Shown here: piece by piece, positions 15,641-23,545 of the stretch
Layout of the letters: every line of letters starts with the position of its first letter
How positions within the stretch are numbered: position 1 is the first letter of the stretch
Origin: an uncultured Pseudomonadales bacterium
GTDB lineage: Bacteria; Pseudomonadota; Gammaproteobacteria; Pseudomonadales; Balneatricaceae
Length of the DNA: 40,957 bases
Direction: 5' to 3'
Assembly: GCA_938084925.1 (NCBI GenBank)
Contig: CALKFY010000112.1
Span: 1-40,957 of the forward strand
The notes under the pieces: model-generated
Told to the model about the DNA's origin: nothing
Seen by the model: the letters and a program-made list of their open reading frames with translations, nothing else
Database searches by the model: none
Translations under genes and position numbers: made by a program

Positions 15641-17896
15641 TTAACGACGACGCTTACTGTTAGTACCCGGCATTTTTTGGGCTTTAGGGCTAGTGAAGCG
15701 TGTAGCCCCTTGCTTGCCTTTGGCAGCCCGTTGCGGGCGCTTACCTTTACTGGTGCCAGTGGCTTGGCGCCGATCGCTCAAGTTAGGCGCTGGCACCAAG
15801 CATTCAGGGCCTTTACCTATAAGCTTGTGCAAACCCATTTCCTTTAGGGCTTCGCGGATATAATCCCAGTTCTTCGGATCATGGTAACGCAAAATAGCCT
15901 TGTGCAAACGGCGTTGGCGAATACCACGAGGAATGCTCACACGCTCGCTATCACGGGTAACCTTCTTCAACGGATTACGCTCTGTGTAATACATAGTAGT
16001 GGCATTACACATAGGTGATGGATAGAAATTTTGCACTTGATCCAAGCGGAACTTGTTCTTCTTTAACCACAGTGCCAAGTTCACCATGTCAATATCACGA
16101 GTACCTGGGTGGGCACTGATAAAGTAGGGAATCAAATACTGTTCTTTGCCCGCTTCCTTAGAATACTTCTCAAACATGCGCTGAAACTTGTTGTAGCTGC
16201 CCATACCGGGTTTGAGCATATAGCTCAAGGGCTGGTCTTCGGTATGCTCTGGGGCAATCTTTAAATAGCCACCGACGTGATGAGACACTAGCTCTTTCAC
16301 ATATTCTGGGTCGCGAATGGCCAAGTCATAACGTAAGCCCGAGGCAATCAGTACCTTTTTGATACCCGGTAAAGCGCGGGCCCGGCGGTATAAAGAAATT
16401 AGCGGTTTATGATCGGTGCCCATGTATTCGCAAATATCTGGATGCACACAGGAAGCAAGTCGACAGGTGGCCTCTACCTTAGGATCCTTGCAATGCAAGC
16501 GGTACATATTGGCCGTGGGGCCACCTAAATCTGACACCACGCCAGTAAAGCCTGGTACCTTGTCACGCATGTCTTCGACTTCACGAATAATGGAATCTTC
16601 AGAGCGGTTTTGAATAATGCGTCCTTCGTGCTCGGTAATAGAACAGAAGCTACAACCACCAAAGCAACCACGCATGATGTTCACCGAAAAACGGATCATG
16701 TCATAGGCTGGAATTTTTTCCTCGCCATAGACTGGGTGCGGCACACGGGCGTATGGCTGGGCAAACACATAGTCCATTTCTTCCATGTCCAATGGCATGG
16801 CTGGTGGGTTTACCCATAAACCGACGGGGCCATGTTGTTGGTACAGGGCCCTGGCACAACCGGGGTTGGTCTCGTGATGCATAACACGGCTAGCGTGGGC
16901 ATACATGATAGGGTCAGATTTAACCGTTTCAAAATTGGGTAGCTTGGCATAGGTCATGTGCCATGGTTTGCCTTTGACAGGTTCATAGGCCGTCATAGGC
17001 TTAATGACAAGACTTTTTATTTCATCCGCCGGATCCACAGTAGACACCACCGGTTTGGCGCTCGAATTGGCTGCGCAATCTGCGCCATTATTGCTGGTTG
17101 TGGTATCGGTGTAAGGGCTGGTAATGGGGTCGATGTGCCCGGGCGAATCCAACTCCGTAGAATCCTTACCACGCCAGCCTGGCAAAGGCTGCTTAACCAA
17201 TATGGCGGTACCAAGAATATCCTGCATATCGCCAATTTTTTCACCAGCAGCCATGCGTTGAGTCAACTCCACTAGTGGCCGTTCGGCGTTGCCAAACAGC
17301 AACATGTCAGCCTTAGTTTCCACTAACATGGAACGACGAACCTTCTCGGACCAATAATCATAGTGCGCAATACGGCGCAAACTGGCCTCAATGCCACCAA
17401 TTACCACCGGCACCCCCTTAAAGGCTTGCTTACAACATTGGGTATAAACCAAGGTAGCTCGGTCTGGACGCTTGCCTCCCACGTTACCTGGGGTGTAAGC
17501 ATCATCATGGCGCAAACGGCGGTCTGCCGTATAGCGATTGATCATGGAGTCCATGTTGCCCGCCGTGACGCCAAAATATAGATTGGGTTTGCCTAGGGCT
17601 TTAAAGGCATTCACGTCTTTCCAGTCCGGCTGAGCAATAATACCCACGCGAAAACCTTGCGCTTCCAGCAAGCGACCAATAATCGCCATACCAAAACTTG
17701 GATGGTCTACATAAGCATCCCCAGTTACCAGAATAACGTCACAGCTATCCCAACCAAGAGTATCCATTTCTGCCCGTGACATGGGCAAGAATGGTGCAGG
17801 ACCAAAGCACTCGGCCCAATATTTTGGGTAATCGAATAGGCGTTTTTCGGGTGTAAGATAGTCTGACATATCAGACTTTTGGACGGGATTAGCCAT
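15641..17896 (-). CDS. ygiQ: YgiQ family radical SAM protein
   Basis: Large protein (751 residues) of the YgiQ/UPF0313 family. The N-terminal part resembles a B12-binding-like domain ([17 protein letters not shown]). The radical SAM cluster motif CxxxCxxC is at about C411, C415 and C418 in [11 protein letters not shown] conserved C-terminal region ends in a basic low-complexity tail. A stretch at about 250-290 rich in Asp, Thr, Ser and Asn looks like an inserted linker. The reaction is unknown for the family. ATG 17896 is preferred to TTG 17902; no good Shine-Dalgarno is seen, and a perfect dyad lies just upstream. The stop is seven bases from the end of the repeat array, which probably ends the transcript. 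Confidence 0.93.
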   Translation of the reverse strand: MANPVQKSDMSDYLTPEKRLFDYPKYWAECFGPAPFLPMSRAEMDTLGWDSCDVILVTGDAYVDHPSFGMAIIGRLLEAQGFRVGIIAQPDWKDVNAFKALGKPNLYFGVTAGNMDSMINRYTADRRLRHDDAYTPGNVGGKRPDRATLVYTQCCKQAFKGVPVVIGGIEASLRRIAHYDYWSEKVRRSMLVETKADMLLFGNAERPLVELTQRMAAGEKIGDMQDILGTAILVKQPLPGWRGKDSTELDSPGHIDPITSPYTDTTTSNNGADCAANSSAKPVVSTVDPADEIKSLVIKPMTAYEPVKGKPWHMTYAKLPNFETVKSDPIMYAHASRVMHHETNPGCARALYQQHGPVGLWVNPPAMPLDMEEMDYVFAQPYARVPHPVYGEEKIPAYDMIRFSVNIMRGCFGGCSFCSITEHEGRIIQNRSEDSIIREVEDMRDKVPGFTGVVSDLGGPTANMYRLHCKDPKVEATCRLASCVHPDICEYMGTDHKPLISLYRRARALPGIKKVLIASGLRYDLAIRDPEYVKELVSHHVGGYLKIAPEHTEDQPLSYMLKPGMGSYNKFQRMFEKYSKEAGKEQYLIPYFISAHPGTRDIDMVNLALWLKKNKFRLDQVQNFYPSPMCNATTMYYTERNPLKKVTRDSERVSIPRGIRQRRLHKAILRYHDPKNWDYIREALKEMGLHKLIGKGPECLVPAPNLSDRRQATGTSKGKRPQRAAKGKQGATRFTSPKAQKMPGTNSKRRR

Positions 17897-17902
17897 GGGC
17901 AA

Positions 17903-17935
17903 TATAATAACCTAGTAATGAACTTGGTTATTATA
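17903..17935 (-). promoter_or_regulatory. Perfect 10-bp dyad over the ygiQ promoter/leader
   Basis: TATAATAACC-N13-GGTTATTATA, arms at 17903-17912 and 17926-17935, six bases upstream of the ygiQ ATG. On the minus strand the distal arm contains a perfect -10 hexamer TATAAT, although no good -35 is visible. It could be an operator or an mRNA hairpin over the ribosome-binding region. Confidence 0.5.
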
Positions 17936-18129
17936 TCATAAGGTTTAGCCACAAAGGGCACACATTTGTGGGCAACTACCCATCATAGCAATTGGTTCAA
18001 TTCGATCAATGACTAAATTACGAAGGGTTTATCATTGAACAACAAACGAGCCCACGTATCATTCACAATTTGATGGTTTACAACCCTAGAGTTATACTTA
18101 TTAGTAACCACTTAAAGACTATAAACAAT

Positions 18130-18546
18130 ATGCGCTACCCCATTGCCATACATCACGATAAAGACAAGGATTCAGCCTATGGCGTTTCCGTGCCAGATGT
18201 CGCTGGTTGTTTTTCAGCTGGCGACACATTAGATAAAGCTATCTCATTGGCAGAAAAATCCATCGAATTCCATTTAGAACCCATGGCAGAAGATGACCAA
18301 GACATTCCGTTGGCTAAGGAGGTGGCAGACCATGTTGGCAACCCTGATTTTGCAGGCGCTACCTGGGCTTATACCAACGTTGACGTAAAACAGTTTTGCG
18401 GCAAAACACACAAAGAAAATGTCACCCTGCCCCTAATTGTAACCAGCAAAATAGACAAGCTAGTGCGAGCTAAGTTATATAAAAGCAGAAGCTCATTTTT
18501 AACAGAGGCGGCTTTAGCAAAACTTGAAGATGCTTCAATTATATAG
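18130..18546 (+). CDS. HicB-family antitoxin, apparently without HicA
   Basis: Protein of 138 residues. The N-terminal half is the HicB partial RNase H-like fold (MRYPIAIHHDKDKDSAYGVSVPDVAGCFSAGDTLDKAISLAEKSIEFHLE). The C-terminal end is a ribbon-helix-helix DNA-binding segment (VTLPLIVTSKIDKLVRA, then SRSSFLTEAALAKL). HicB neutralises the HicA mRNA interferase and represses the operon. No HicA-like ORF is seen upstream, where 17941-18129 has stops in every plus frame, and only 24 bases separate it from the convergent RES gene. ATG 18130 gives the family N-terminus; the frame extends to 18070, but the extra 20 residues do not look conserved. Probably an orphan regulator or a relic. Confidence 0.8.
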   Translation: MRYPIAIHHDKDKDSAYGVSVPDVAGCFSAGDTLDKAISLAEKSIEFHLEPMAEDDQDIPLAKEVADHVGNPDFAGATWAYTNVDVKQFCGKTHKENVTLPLIVTSKIDKLVRAKLYKSRSSFLTEAALAKLEDASII

Positions 18547-18570
18547 AGAACGACTATAGGCTCTGGTTTG

Positions 18571-19047
18571 CTACACTTCGAACAATCTTGGATCAATGGG
18601 TAAGGGTTGGATGTCGCCTATATGTAGCCGACTGAATTCAGAGTGATCACGATTAACAATATAATTACATTCTGTTGGTATCACAACGCTGGGAACCTGA
18701 AGCAATAAAGAGCCCTGTTGTTGCAACCAATAATCGCCAAAAGCCTGTGCTGCTATAGGATCGACTGTAAGCTCACCCCAACCTTCAGGTAGCTGCGAAA
18801 TTGGCGGGGCAATAAGTAAACTTTCATCAAACTCGACCTTGGCAAAGCAATAGGACAATAACACCTTGTTACTCACGCCATGTACCAAAATTTCCAACAT
18901 AGCTAACGATAAGCTGCTGCTTAAATACACCGCTCGCTGGCCTGCACTATGCCAACGCCCACCATGTAAAAAGCTGCCTTTACCCGACATCAATTCATCG
19001 CTGTCACGGGCGTATTGTTGTTTTGAAATCCTATAGGCCGTAGCCAT
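18571..19047 (-). CDS. RES-domain toxin (NAD+-degrading family)
   Basis: Toxin component of a RES-Xre toxin-antitoxin module, 158 residues, close to family length. Known members (such as MbcT and ParT-type proteins) deplete or use NAD+ in the cell. Conserved residues are visible: R6 in AYR, R31 in GGRW, Y41 in VYLSS, E52 in MLEILVH, S120 and the IPTECNYIVN segment (N128/N132). All expected polar active-site positions seem present, so the toxin is probably functional. Its ATG overlaps the TAA of the antitoxin gene (TAATG), a coupled arrangement typical of the family. It is convergent with the hicB-like gene. Confidence 0.92.
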   Translation of the reverse strand: MATAYRISKQQYARDSDELMSGKGSFLHGGRWHSAGQRAVYLSSSLSLAMLEILVHGVSNKVLLSYCFAKVEFDESLLIAPPISQLPEGWGELTVDPIAAQAFGDYWLQQQGSLLLQVPSVVIPTECNYIVNRDHSEFSRLHIGDIQPLPIDPRLFEV

Positions 19048-19517
19048 TAAGAGAAGACTCCATGTTCAATCCTACCAATCAGATTCTCAACTTCTCTTGC
19101 CCCAATATCCGTACTAGCACGTTGTAGTGGGCTTTCTTCATTCAAAATAGCTAAAGGACGGTCGAGCCAGGCAATGGCCTCTTGTTCGTCATCAAACAAA
19201 CTTACTGCGGCATCAGTGATTCTAGCTAGCCGAACCACTCGGTCTGATTCTGCAGGGCTCAGTCTAGCTTCCTTTTTGCGTCGCGATAGCGTTCGTGGCT
19301 GAATATTAAGCAACATTCCCATTTCCGCATCGTGTTTATGCAAGCTGTCCTTCAGTAAAGCATATGCCCGCATCGGTAAACCGCGTCTAACGGCAGCAAT
19401 CACAGAACTAGGATTACGCCCGTCAGTATTGGTTATATAGCTAACCATTGATGGCTTTCTATCCCTTTGCTCTGCATAAAAATGTTCAAATGAAAAACCC
19501 ATCATATCAATTGCCAC
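19047..19517 (-). CDS. Xre-type antitoxin with DUF2384 (MbcA/ParS) domain
   Basis: Antitoxin partner of the RES toxin, up to 156 residues. The middle (MRAYALLKDSLHKHDAEMGMLLNIQPRTLSRRKKEARLSPAESDRVVRLARI) is the helix-turn-helix-like part. The C-terminal part (AIAWLDRPLAIL, then RASTDIGAREVENLIGRIEHGVFS) is the toxin-binding DUF2384 domain, whose end typically plugs the RES active site. The frame starts at GTG 19517, but ATG 19505 or 19502 (MMGFSF) is equally possible; no clear Shine-Dalgarno decides it. A good promoter lies upstream with a palindrome at the start site, consistent with autorepression by the complex. Confidence 0.9.
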   Translation of the reverse strand: MAIDMMGFSFEHFYAEQRDRKPSMVSYITNTDGRNPSSVIAAVRRGLPMRAYALLKDSLHKHDAEMGMLLNIQPRTLSRRKKEARLSPAESDRVVRLARITDAAVSLFDDEQEAIAWLDRPLAILNEESPLQRASTDIGAREVENLIGRIEHGVFS

Positions 19518-19534
19518 TTTGCTTTTTTAAATTT

Positions 19535-19574
19535 GCCATATGGCGAGTATATATCAAATAGCTAATTCCGACAA
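19535..19574 (-). promoter_or_regulatory. Promoter and palindromic operator of the xre-res operon
   Basis: On the minus strand, TTGTCG (19569-19574) is 17 bases from TATACT (19546-19551). The perfect palindrome GCCATATGGC (19535-19544) begins one base after the -10, covering roughly the transcription start. The position fits autorepression by an Xre antitoxin complex; that role is inference. Confidence 0.6.
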
Positions 19575-19651
19575 AAAGAAAAGATCAAAGAACAAGGGAA
19601 AAAGTGCAAAGATAGATAGTGATAACGCCCTTGCTTGCATACTTATAACTA

Positions 19652-20254
19652 CTATTCGCTCTCCAGTACCATACAACAAGGATCTGATGGATGGCGGCCA
19701 TTTTCGCAATACTGCAAAGCCTCTTGTTCGGCTTGCTGCTTGGATTCAGCAGCATCCACCCAAAATGCTTGGCCTGAGCAAGCTGCCACTATAAATGCTT
19801 TAGGTGCATCGGCGTCTAGGTAGTTAAGGTAATGATGGATGTCGCGATGAGCTATTAGCTCTTTTGGTGCCATGTCGATTTCGGCTTGGGTCAAGCCATG
19901 ATCATCGGCACTTGCCTCTTTGTCGACTATGGTACATCGGCCTACACCTTGGCTATAGTGAGCACACATACGCAGCGCCTCTGTTTCCGCTAGCGCCATG
20001 GTGACTTTATCATCACCAAAACCCGTGGCGTATACATGACCATTTACCACGGCAATAGCAAAGGCTTTATGGCCACGACGACTTTTATAGGTAGCAAATT
20101 CGTCGCGTATCCATTGCTGATCTTCCATACCATGCTCGAATATTGGATTATTTGCTTCTGAATAACTTTGATCTTGGTAGTTACTGAGGCCCATACAACC
20201 CGACAACATGGCTACTAACACAGCGGCCACCAATACCAACAAACCCTGCTTCAT
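19652..20254 (-). CDS. Predicted lipoprotein, DUF4189-like
   Basis: Membrane-anchored lipoprotein of 200 residues. The N-terminus is a type II signal: MKQ, a hydrophobic core, lipobox LSGC with the lipidated Cys at residue 20. The mature part holds two similar segments (KAFAIAVVNGHVYATGFGDDKVTMALAETEALRMC and KAFIVAACSGQAFWVDAAESKQQAEQEALQYC), each a strand pair, an A-rich helix and a cysteine. This resembles the DUF4189 repeat, a tentative comparison. ATG 20254 is supported by AGGGAG at about 5 nt; the GTG at 20260 is too close to that site. Function unknown. It is alone on its strand, 134 bp from the xre gene. Confidence 0.75.
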   Translation of the reverse strand: MKQGLLVLVAAVLVAMLSGCMGLSNYQDQSYSEANNPIFEHGMEDQQWIRDEFATYKSRRGHKAFAIAVVNGHVYATGFGDDKVTMALAETEALRMCAHYSQGVGRCTIVDKEASADDHGLTQAEIDMAPKELIAHRDIHHYLNYLDADAPKAFIVAACSGQAFWVDAAESKQQAEQEALQYCENGRHPSDPCCMVLESE

Positions 20255-20413
20255 AAACACTCCCTGTAGTTCTTAAATTTAATTCTAATGTTGTATAACT
20301 ATAGCGCCCTTGTGCTGATTTGCACTAGCAGCAACAGTTTTTAACAGCCAAAGCCTGTAACGTGATAAAATGCTTTTCATCTACCCTGTCAATCATATAG
20401 CGCTTAAGCCAGC

Positions 20414-21751
20414 ATGAACTTTACCGATCTAGATTTAAACCCTCGCCTACTACAAAACCTTAACAAGCAAGGTTTTGAAAAGGCCACTAAAGCTCAACAA
20501 GAAGGCTTGCCAGTTGCTTTTGCAGGCAAAGACCTGTTAATGAGCGCCGACACAGGTAGCGGCAAGACCCTGGCCTTTATGGTACCTGCGGTTAACAAAC
20601 TACTTACCACCAAAGCTGTTGGCTTTAGTACCCGCTGTTTGGTGCTGACTCCTACCCGTGAGCTAGCTCACCAGGTGTTGAGCCTGACTAACCGCTTGGT
20701 AAAAGGCACACGCTTGCAAGTGGCGTTGATTTTGGGCGGCGAAGATTACAAGTTTCAGGCTGCATTACTGCGTAAAACTCCGGATATTATTATTGCTACC
20801 CCTGGCCGTTTTATGGAGCACCAGCGCAAGGGCCATACGGATACCGAAAACCTAGAAATGTTAATCGTCGACGAAGCCGACCGCATGCTAGAGCTAGGTT
20901 TTTGTGAAGATGTCGAAAAGATCGCAGCAGCGGCTAACCAAGACCGCCAGACTCTGTTCTACTCTGCCACCTTACGCAATGCCAAGGTGTTAAGCATGGC
21001 CAACATGTTGCTTAACAAGCCCAAAGAAATCACCCTCAACGACGCTAGCCAAGTGCAGGATAACATCCAGCAGCAGGTGGTGGTGTGTGATGATATAGAA
21101 CACAAAAAACGCATCCTTGTTTGGTTGCTTGCCAACCAACCTGCTACCAAACGCCTTGTCTTTGTCAACAGCCGCAAACTAAGTGAAGAGCTAGCTCTAT
21201 TCTTACAGTCTCATAGCCACCAAGCCATTGCCTTGCATGGTGAGCTACCGCAAGAAGAGCGTAATGAGATTACTCGCCAGTACCGCCAACATCATTTTAA
21301 CTTATTGATTGCTACCGAAGTTGCCGCACGTGGTTTAGACATCGACGGCATTGATCAAGTTATTAACTTTGATATGGCGCGTAATCTAGATGATTATCTG
21401 CACCGTGTAGGCCGTACGGGCCGTGCTGGTAAAGCAGGTACAGCAATCAACCTAGTGAACATTAGCGAACGTCGTTTGCTAACTGCCGTAGAGCAGGCTC
21501 AAGGTGACCACCTACCTCGCCTCAAGATCAAAGGCTTAGCGGCCAAACTGCATAAAGATGGCGAACAGGTAGATGGCGCTAAAGCCAAGGCAAAAGCGAA
21601 GTCACAAGCTAAGAGTAAATCCACTGATAAGGCCAGCAAGCCCAAAGTTAAAAAAGCACCACGCAGCGCCGAAGCTGCAGAAGCCGCCAAGAAAAAAGCC
21701 GCTAGCGTGTGGGGTGATGGTTCCACACCATTTGGTATGAATAAGAAGTAA
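20414..21751 (+). CDS. DEAD-box ATP-dependent RNA helicase (SrmB-like)
   Basis: Unwinds RNA using ATP, probably in ribosome assembly or mRNA turnover. The 445 residues show all motifs: Q-motif near residues 21-33, motif I ADTGSGKT (45-52), PTRELAHQV, TPGRF, DEAD (153-156), SAT (184-186), VAARGLDIDG and HRVGRTGRAGK. The C-terminal 65 residues are a Lys/Ala-rich tail typical of SrmB/RhlE-type helicases that contact RNA. It reads rightward from the ATG at 20414 and is followed after four bases by the CYTH gene. The exact family member (SrmB, RhlE or another) cannot be fixed by eye. Confidence 0.93.
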   Translation: MNFTDLDLNPRLLQNLNKQGFEKATKAQQEGLPVAFAGKDLLMSADTGSGKTLAFMVPAVNKLLTTKAVGFSTRCLVLTPTRELAHQVLSLTNRLVKGTRLQVALILGGEDYKFQAALLRKTPDIIIATPGRFMEHQRKGHTDTENLEMLIVDEADRMLELGFCEDVEKIAAAANQDRQTLFYSATLRNAKVLSMANMLLNKPKEITLNDASQVQDNIQQQVVVCDDIEHKKRILVWLLANQPATKRLVFVNSRKLSEELALFLQSHSHQAIALHGELPQEERNEITRQYRQHHFNLLIATEVAARGLDIDGIDQVINFDMARNLDDYLHRVGRTGRAGKAGTAINLVNISERRLLTAVEQAQGDHLPRLKIKGLAAKLHKDGEQVDGAKAKAKAKSQAKSKSTDKASKPKVKKAPRSAEAAEAAKKKAASVWGDGSTPFGMNKK

Positions 21752-21755
21752 ACCC

Positions 21756-22220
21756 ATGGCTACCGAAATTGAACGTAAGTTTCTGGTACATAAAGATTTG
21801 TTACCAGCATTAACGGATGGCCAGCACATAGTACAAGGCTATATCCCTACAGAAGATAAAACCGCCGTTAGAATACGCATCAAGGGCCAGCAGGCTTGGC
21901 TTACCATTAAGGGTGCCAACCAAGGTGCTAGCCGCTTGGAGTTTGAATACTTTATTCCTGTAGCAGATGCCCAACAAATGCTCACCGAGCTATGCACAGG
22001 CGGTGCTATAGACAAGCGTCGCTACGAAATTGTGCATCACGGTTTAACTTGGGAAGTGGATGTGTTTGCTGGCAGCAACACCGGGCTGATTGTGGCAGAA
22101 GTTGAATTGGATGATGAGCAGCAAGCAGTGAGTTTGCCTGAGTGGGCCGCAAATGAAGTTACTCATGATGCGCGTTATTACAACAACCAGCTGCTGCAAA
22201 ACCCGGTTTCTGATTGGTAG
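21756..22220 (+). CDS. CYTH-domain protein (triphosphate tunnel family)
   Basis: Protein of 154 residues starting with the signature EIERKFL (residues 4-10), followed by alternating charged strands (AVRIRIKGQQAWLTIKGA, SRLEFEYFIP, WEVDVFAG, LIVAEVELDDEQQ). These form the beta-barrel that binds triphosphates and metal. Single-domain bacterial members are mostly inorganic triphosphatases; class IV adenylate cyclases are also related. It starts four bases after the helicase stop, so the two are probably co-transcribed. Substrate preference is not readable from the sequence. Confidence 0.93.
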   Translation: MATEIERKFLVHKDLLPALTDGQHIVQGYIPTEDKTAVRIRIKGQQAWLTIKGANQGASRLEFEYFIPVADAQQMLTELCTGGAIDKRRYEIVHHGLTWEVDVFAGSNTGLIVAEVELDDEQQAVSLPEWAANEVTHDARYYNNQLLQNPVSDW

Positions 22221-22229
22221 TTTTGGTCT

Positions 22230-22287
22230 GTGCCTTGGGAGCCAGGCACTTCTCTATAGCTACTTCTCTAGGGGAAAAGCCAGGCAC
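22230..22287. repeat. GCCAGGCAC repeats after the CYTH gene
   Basis: GTGCCT (22230-22235) and AGGCAC (22244-22249) form a small inverted repeat, and GCCAGGCAC occurs twice in direct orientation (22241-22249 and 22279-22287). The AGGCAC core recalls the array at 15106 but the rest differs. It lies between convergent genes, so it may act as a weak transcript end. Confidence 0.45.
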
Positions 22288-22295
22288 CTATCTAG

Positions 22296-23147
22296 TTAGC
22301 CTTGTAGGCTCTCATACTGCGGAAACAGCTTGGCCATTTTCAATATGCCTTCTTCTAAGGCATGTCCAGTACGGTACACCATACAAATAGTCACAGCCTT
22401 TTGGCCTGTAGGCACCGGTTCGAATTGCACCTGCTTTTCATAACGACTACCCAGCACCATGTCCTTGCCGATCAAGGTGTAACCTAAGCCAGCAGCTATG
22501 CACCCTAACAAGCCTTCTGAGCTACTAATGGTCATCATGTCATCGCCGCTACGACCACTCTCTTGCTTCCAAATCAAAGCATGTTTGCGATAACCACAAC
22601 CTTCTTCGCGTACTAGTAACTGGTTTTGATAATCACCATCTTTGGGGGTAACTAGTACTAGCTCTTCTGTTACTACCGGTACCACCTGTAGATCGTCGCG
22701 CGTCGGGGCATTGCCTAACAAACCGCAATCCAGTTTATTGGCCAAAACGTCAGCCAAAAGACGCTCACTGGTATCTGTATAAATACGTGGATTAATTTCT
22801 GCGTGGGATTGTTTTAGACGCTGTAGCACCAGTGGGATATGCACGGCGGCAAACGTTTCTGGCATACCCACACGCAAGAAATAATGGTCTTGTTGAGAAG
22901 TGACAGCTCTCACCGCCTGCTGCTCTAGCAGCAACATTTGCCCAGCATAATCGTAAAGAAGCTGACCTTGCGGAGTTAGCTCAAGCTTACGCCCTACTAG
23001 CTGAAACACCTTGGTACCCAGCTCTTGCTCTAGCTTTTGCATACGCCCTGTAACATTAGACTGTACGGTAAACAAAGCTTGGGCCGCAGGCTTGATACCG
23101 CCTTCGTCCACCACTGCCTTGAGAGTTTTCAGCGCAAGTAATTCCAT
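22296..23147 (-). CDS. LysR-family transcriptional regulator downstream of deoD
   Basis: Regulator of 283 residues. The N-terminal winged helix-turn-helix (about 1-60, ALKTLKAVVDEGGIKPAAQALFTVQSNVTGRMQKLEQELGTKVF) is followed by an effector-binding domain with VGMPETFAAVHIPLVLQRL and a CGLLGNAP strand. The helix has VQSNVTGRM where SQPAxSxxI is usual, as in a subset of LysR proteins with a cysteine- and glycine-rich C-terminal domain (EEGCGYRKH, SSEGLLGCIAAGLGYTL). It starts 12 bases after the membrane protein gene and follows deoD on the same strand. Target and inducer are unknown. Confidence 0.88.
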   Translation of the reverse strand: MELLALKTLKAVVDEGGIKPAAQALFTVQSNVTGRMQKLEQELGTKVFQLVGRKLELTPQGQLLYDYAGQMLLLEQQAVRAVTSQQDHYFLRVGMPETFAAVHIPLVLQRLKQSHAEINPRIYTDTSERLLADVLANKLDCGLLGNAPTRDDLQVVPVVTEELVLVTPKDGDYQNQLLVREEGCGYRKHALIWKQESGRSGDDMMTISSSEGLLGCIAAGLGYTLIGKDMVLGSRYEKQVQFEPVPTGQKAVTICMVYRTGHALEEGILKMAKLFPQYESLQG

Positions 23148-23159
23148 AAATGCAAAACC

Positions 23160-23540
23160 CTAGAACTTGCCGGTTAGCAACTTGAAATGCCGAAACTGCA
23201 ACGCCCCCATGGCAGCGGTAAATAGCGCCGTTACCATGGCTATGCGGATACCCATTGGCGCAACGATAATTTGGCCTGTACTAATCAATAAAACCATGAG
23301 CAGAGTCCAACTATAGTCACCAGCAATAAATACCCTAAGCTCTTTAATATTGGTGTGCTGGCGCCATGAAGCCAGCGCCAACCAGACTCCATAGACTGCC
23401 AACAAGTAGCCACAGGGAGCCATGAGCCAAGGGTACTGATTTGCCATTAGGTCGTTAGCTGCCTGCGTGTAGAAAGCCATTAACAGGCCACACACCAAAC
23501 ATACCAAGGCATTAAGACGCAATACAAACGGTAATGACAT
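23160..23540 (-). CDS. Uncharacterised four-helix membrane protein
   Basis: Inner-membrane protein of 126 residues. Four hydrophobic stretches are evident at about 5-25, 38-58, 75-90 and 95-115. The loop after helix 2 (SWRQHTNIKELR) and the C-terminus (FRHFKLLTGKF) are basic, so both probably face the cytoplasm. No known motif was recognised. ATG 23540 lies five bases after the deoD stop and the stop is 12 bases before the LysR gene, so all three are likely transcribed together. Whether it transports nucleosides or anything else cannot be said. Confidence 0.7.
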   Translation of the reverse strand: MSLPFVLRLNALVCLVCGLLMAFYTQAANDLMANQYPWLMAPCGYLLAVYGVWLALASWRQHTNIKELRVFIAGDYSWTLLMVLLISTGQIIVAPMGIRIAMVTALFTAAMGALQFRHFKLLTGKF

Positions 23541-23545
23541 CAGAT

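Noticed and set aside
15611-15847. 78-residue plus-strand ORF across the end of the array into ygiQ
   Set aside because: It is antisense to the conserved ygiQ C-terminus; no ribosome site is seen.
17940-18129. A hicA toxin gene upstream of hicB
   Set aside because: All three plus frames contain several stops and no HicA-like pattern could be traced.
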